Below, one piece after another: positions 40,792-42,130 of a stretch of DNA of 42,130 bases. Position numbers and translations under genes: made by a program. Source of the DNA: an uncultured Clostridia bacterium (GTDB lineage: Bacteria > Bacillota > Clostridia > Christensenellales > UBA3700); assembly GCA_947176265.1 (NCBI GenBank), contig CAMWQA010000007.1, positions 1-42,130 on the forward strand, written 5' to 3'. The notes under the pieces are model-generated. The model had not been told where the DNA came from, did not search any database, and was given only the letters and a program-made list of their open reading frames with translations. The first letter of the stretch is position 1; every line of letters starts with the position of its first letter.

Positions 40792-41904
40792 ATGGAAAAA
40801 GTTGTGACGCAAGTAAGCGGAAATATATCTTCAGACGTAGCAAAGCTAGTTGCCGACGTTATGCCTATGGGGCATATATGCTTGTGTTATTTGAGCTCAG
40901 ACAAAGAGTTTGCGCAAAAGACGGTTGAAGAAATCAGCGAGTTTGAGTACAAGATTACTTACGTCGAATATCCTGACGGAGTTATTTGCAACGATGAGAG
41001 CGCGCTCGATATAGTTAATTGCGACGATGACGTAAGATTATGTTTGGGCGTTGGAGGAAGAGAAATTGCAGCTCTTCTTGCTAAGGCTTGCGAAAAAAGA
41101 CCTCTGCAATACGCGCTTGTCACAAATTCTCCGTTTTTGTATGGGATAGGATATGCTCTAAAAGGCGCATTGCCTTTAAAACTCTTGATAGACAAAGACG
41201 GAAAAGAAGGCTTTGGAGATTACGCCAAATGCGTCGGAGCGGTTTTGGCGCATAGAGTTGCGCTTTGGGAAAAAAAGTACGTACATTCCATGATTGGTAT
41301 TCAAGATTACGCAAAACTCAAGTATGAACAAGATTTGCTTGACGGCATAATAGGGGACGGACAAATGTCTGACGCGGACAAGCTCTTTAATGGTATATTG
41401 GAGTATGCAAAGATATACGATTCACCATACAAGTCGTCGGTAGAAATTCTCGCCGAGCTTACCGAGCACGTTAATCTAACTAGCGACAGGGGCGAGAGTA
41501 TGTTGCTTGCAGGTATTGCGCTAATTAAGTATTTTAAGACGATTATGTCAATCGAAGAATATTCGTTGATTACTCCTGCGGATATATCTACTCGCTGTCG
41601 CGCGCTTGCCAAAATTTTGGGAGCAGACGTTAGCGATTTTATAAATTTGGTCAAGGATAGAAAATTTCAAAGCAAATGGCTTTATATTCACTGCGAGTAT
41701 AGGCAAGATATGCTCAAGGAAATAGAAGACCTTGACGCAAAACTATTAAATATCATAAAAAGCGCCAAGCGGTTTATGCCCGACGTGGGCTATCACTTGG
41801 GAGACGATTATGATTGCAACAGCATCATTCAATTGATTTACAACTTATCGCCGATAGTCCACGAGTGCTCGCCTATAGCAATGGCGGATATATTGTTGGG
41901 TTAG
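40792..41904 (+). CDS. possible dehydroquinate-synthase/glycerol-dehydrogenase-fold protein
   Basis: The layout suggests the iron-containing alcohol dehydrogenase/DHQ synthase fold: an N-terminal nucleotide domain with LCLGVGGREIAALLAKA (about 85-101) like the GGGS NAD loop, and a helical C-terminal domain with ELTEHVNL where metal-binding histidines would be. The usual PTxxSTGSE segment and the full Asp/His metal set are not visible, so it may be inactive or bind another ligand. No ribosome binding site is present: the hisC terminator ends just before the ATG. Internal starts at Met24/26 also lack a site. A palindromic element follows two bases after the stop. Confidence 0.6.
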   Translation: MEKVVTQVSGNISSDVAKLVADVMPMGHICLCYLSSDKEFAQKTVEEISEFEYKITYVEYPDGVICNDESALDIVNCDDDVRLCLGVGGREIAALLAKACEKRPLQYALVTNSPFLYGIGYALKGALPLKLLIDKDGKEGFGDYAKCVGAVLAHRVALWEKKYVHSMIGIQDYAKLKYEQDLLDGIIGDGQMSDADKLFNGILEYAKIYDSPYKSSVEILAELTEHVNLTSDRGESMLLAGIALIKYFKTIMSIEEYSLITPADISTRCRALAKILGADVSDFINLVKDRKFQSKWLYIHCEYRQDMLKEIEDLDAKLLNIIKSAKRFMPDVGYHLGDDYDCNSIIQLIYNLSPIVHECSPIAMADILLG

Positions 41905-41906
41905 CA

Positions 41907-42066
41907 GTTCGACTCAAAGAGATGTGCCGTAATTTTGTGCGGCGATAATTCTCTTCATACTTTTTCAAACTCACTTGACGTACATGCAGTACGCCTGCAT
42001 TCGTTTTCATCGTCTGAAAATAATTCTTGCTCGCAAAAATCTTACGGCACTCCCTTTTCGTCGAAC
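41907..42066. repeat. GTAC-centred palindromic element, copy 6
   Basis: This 160-bp element has ends GTTCGAC (41907-41913) and GTCGAAC (42060-42066). Inner arms include GTGCCGTAA and TTACGGCAC, and the centre is GTAC-ATGCA-GTAC (41980-41992). GTTCGACTCAAA parallels GTTTGGCTCAAA of copies 1 and 5. Confidence 0.75.
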
Positions 42067-42102
42067 GAGAGGGGGCTCTTTATTCCAACTAAACTTATTA
42101 AA

Positions 42103-42130
42103 AAGGTATGCAATTAGCGTTGCATACTTT
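42103..42130 (+). terminator. intrinsic terminator at the window end
   Basis: AAGGTATGCAA (42103-42113) pairs with TTGCATACTTT (42120-42130) with one G-T pair; the T tract runs out of the window. It probably ends the 40792-41904 transcript beyond the palindromic element. Confidence 0.7.

Noticed and set aside
41935-42117. 60-codon + strand frame after the last gene
   Set aside because: It is contained in palindromic element 6 and has no start signal.

Overview
The window looks like a chromosome segment of an endospore-forming, low-GC Gram-positive bacterium (Bacillota, class Clostridia), probably an uncultured gut lineage. The evidence is a Clostridia-type 16S rRNA gene, a spore protease gene (gpr), strong AGGAGG-type ribosome binding sites, consensus TTGACA/TATAAT promoters with 17-base spacers, pyrophosphate-type phosphofructokinase, two-subunit class I fumarase, and ribosomal genes in Bacillota order. 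Assignment below class (for example a Christensenellales-like group) is a guess. Most genes are ordinary chromosomal genes; small regulatory islands and repeats fill the gaps.

Layout. 1-1700: repeats, a small unknown gene under a palindromic operator, an XRE repressor, a candidate small RNA and a 39-residue Ser/Lys-rich protein. 1804-6037: M1 peptidase lipoprotein, an SPFH/zinc-ribbon pair and a DUF1858 protein. 6216-9467: pfp, gpr, rpsT and a flavodoxin-like reductase. 9464-11105: two paralogous XRE-membrane regulators, one cut by an in-frame stop. 11121-13634: walJ - CPBP protease - rlmH operon. 13939-15313: fumarase. 15545-16957: unknown membrane protein and M14 carboxypeptidase. 17046-25797: tadA, pth, mfd, a large lipoprotein (possible foldase), a membrane protein and nudF. 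25800-28060: three XRE regulators with operators and small genes. 28066-34183: three Rossmann-fold dehydrogenase/epimerase genes around a solitary 16S rRNA gene. 34287-37748: rpmG-secE-nusG-rplK-rplA-rplJ-rplL, with an L10 leader and no rpoB after rplL. 38085-42130: XRE gene, a structured leader RNA with a terminator in front of an unknown 327-residue protein, hisC, and a possible dehydroquinate-synthase-fold protein.

Three things stand out as possibly undescribed. (1) A family of six palindromic elements, five of them close to 160 bp, all centred on GTAC-N5-GTAC; arm sequences differ between copies but stay self-complementary. (2) Three arrays of very short hairpins with different but self-complementary stems, joined by a nearly constant linker AATATAACT. 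(3) A roughly 140-nt leader RNA (38399-38541) ending in an intrinsic terminator directly before the ribosome binding site of an unknown protein; its 5' end can form an alternative pairing with the terminator arm.

Other notable points: the 16S gene has its own promoter, processing stem and terminator, with no 23S, 5S or tRNA nearby; tadA and two XRE genes look leaderless; and a candidate small RNA carries a CUCCUCCUU segment behind a repressor-type operator. All calls come from reading the sequence; no database search or folding program was run.
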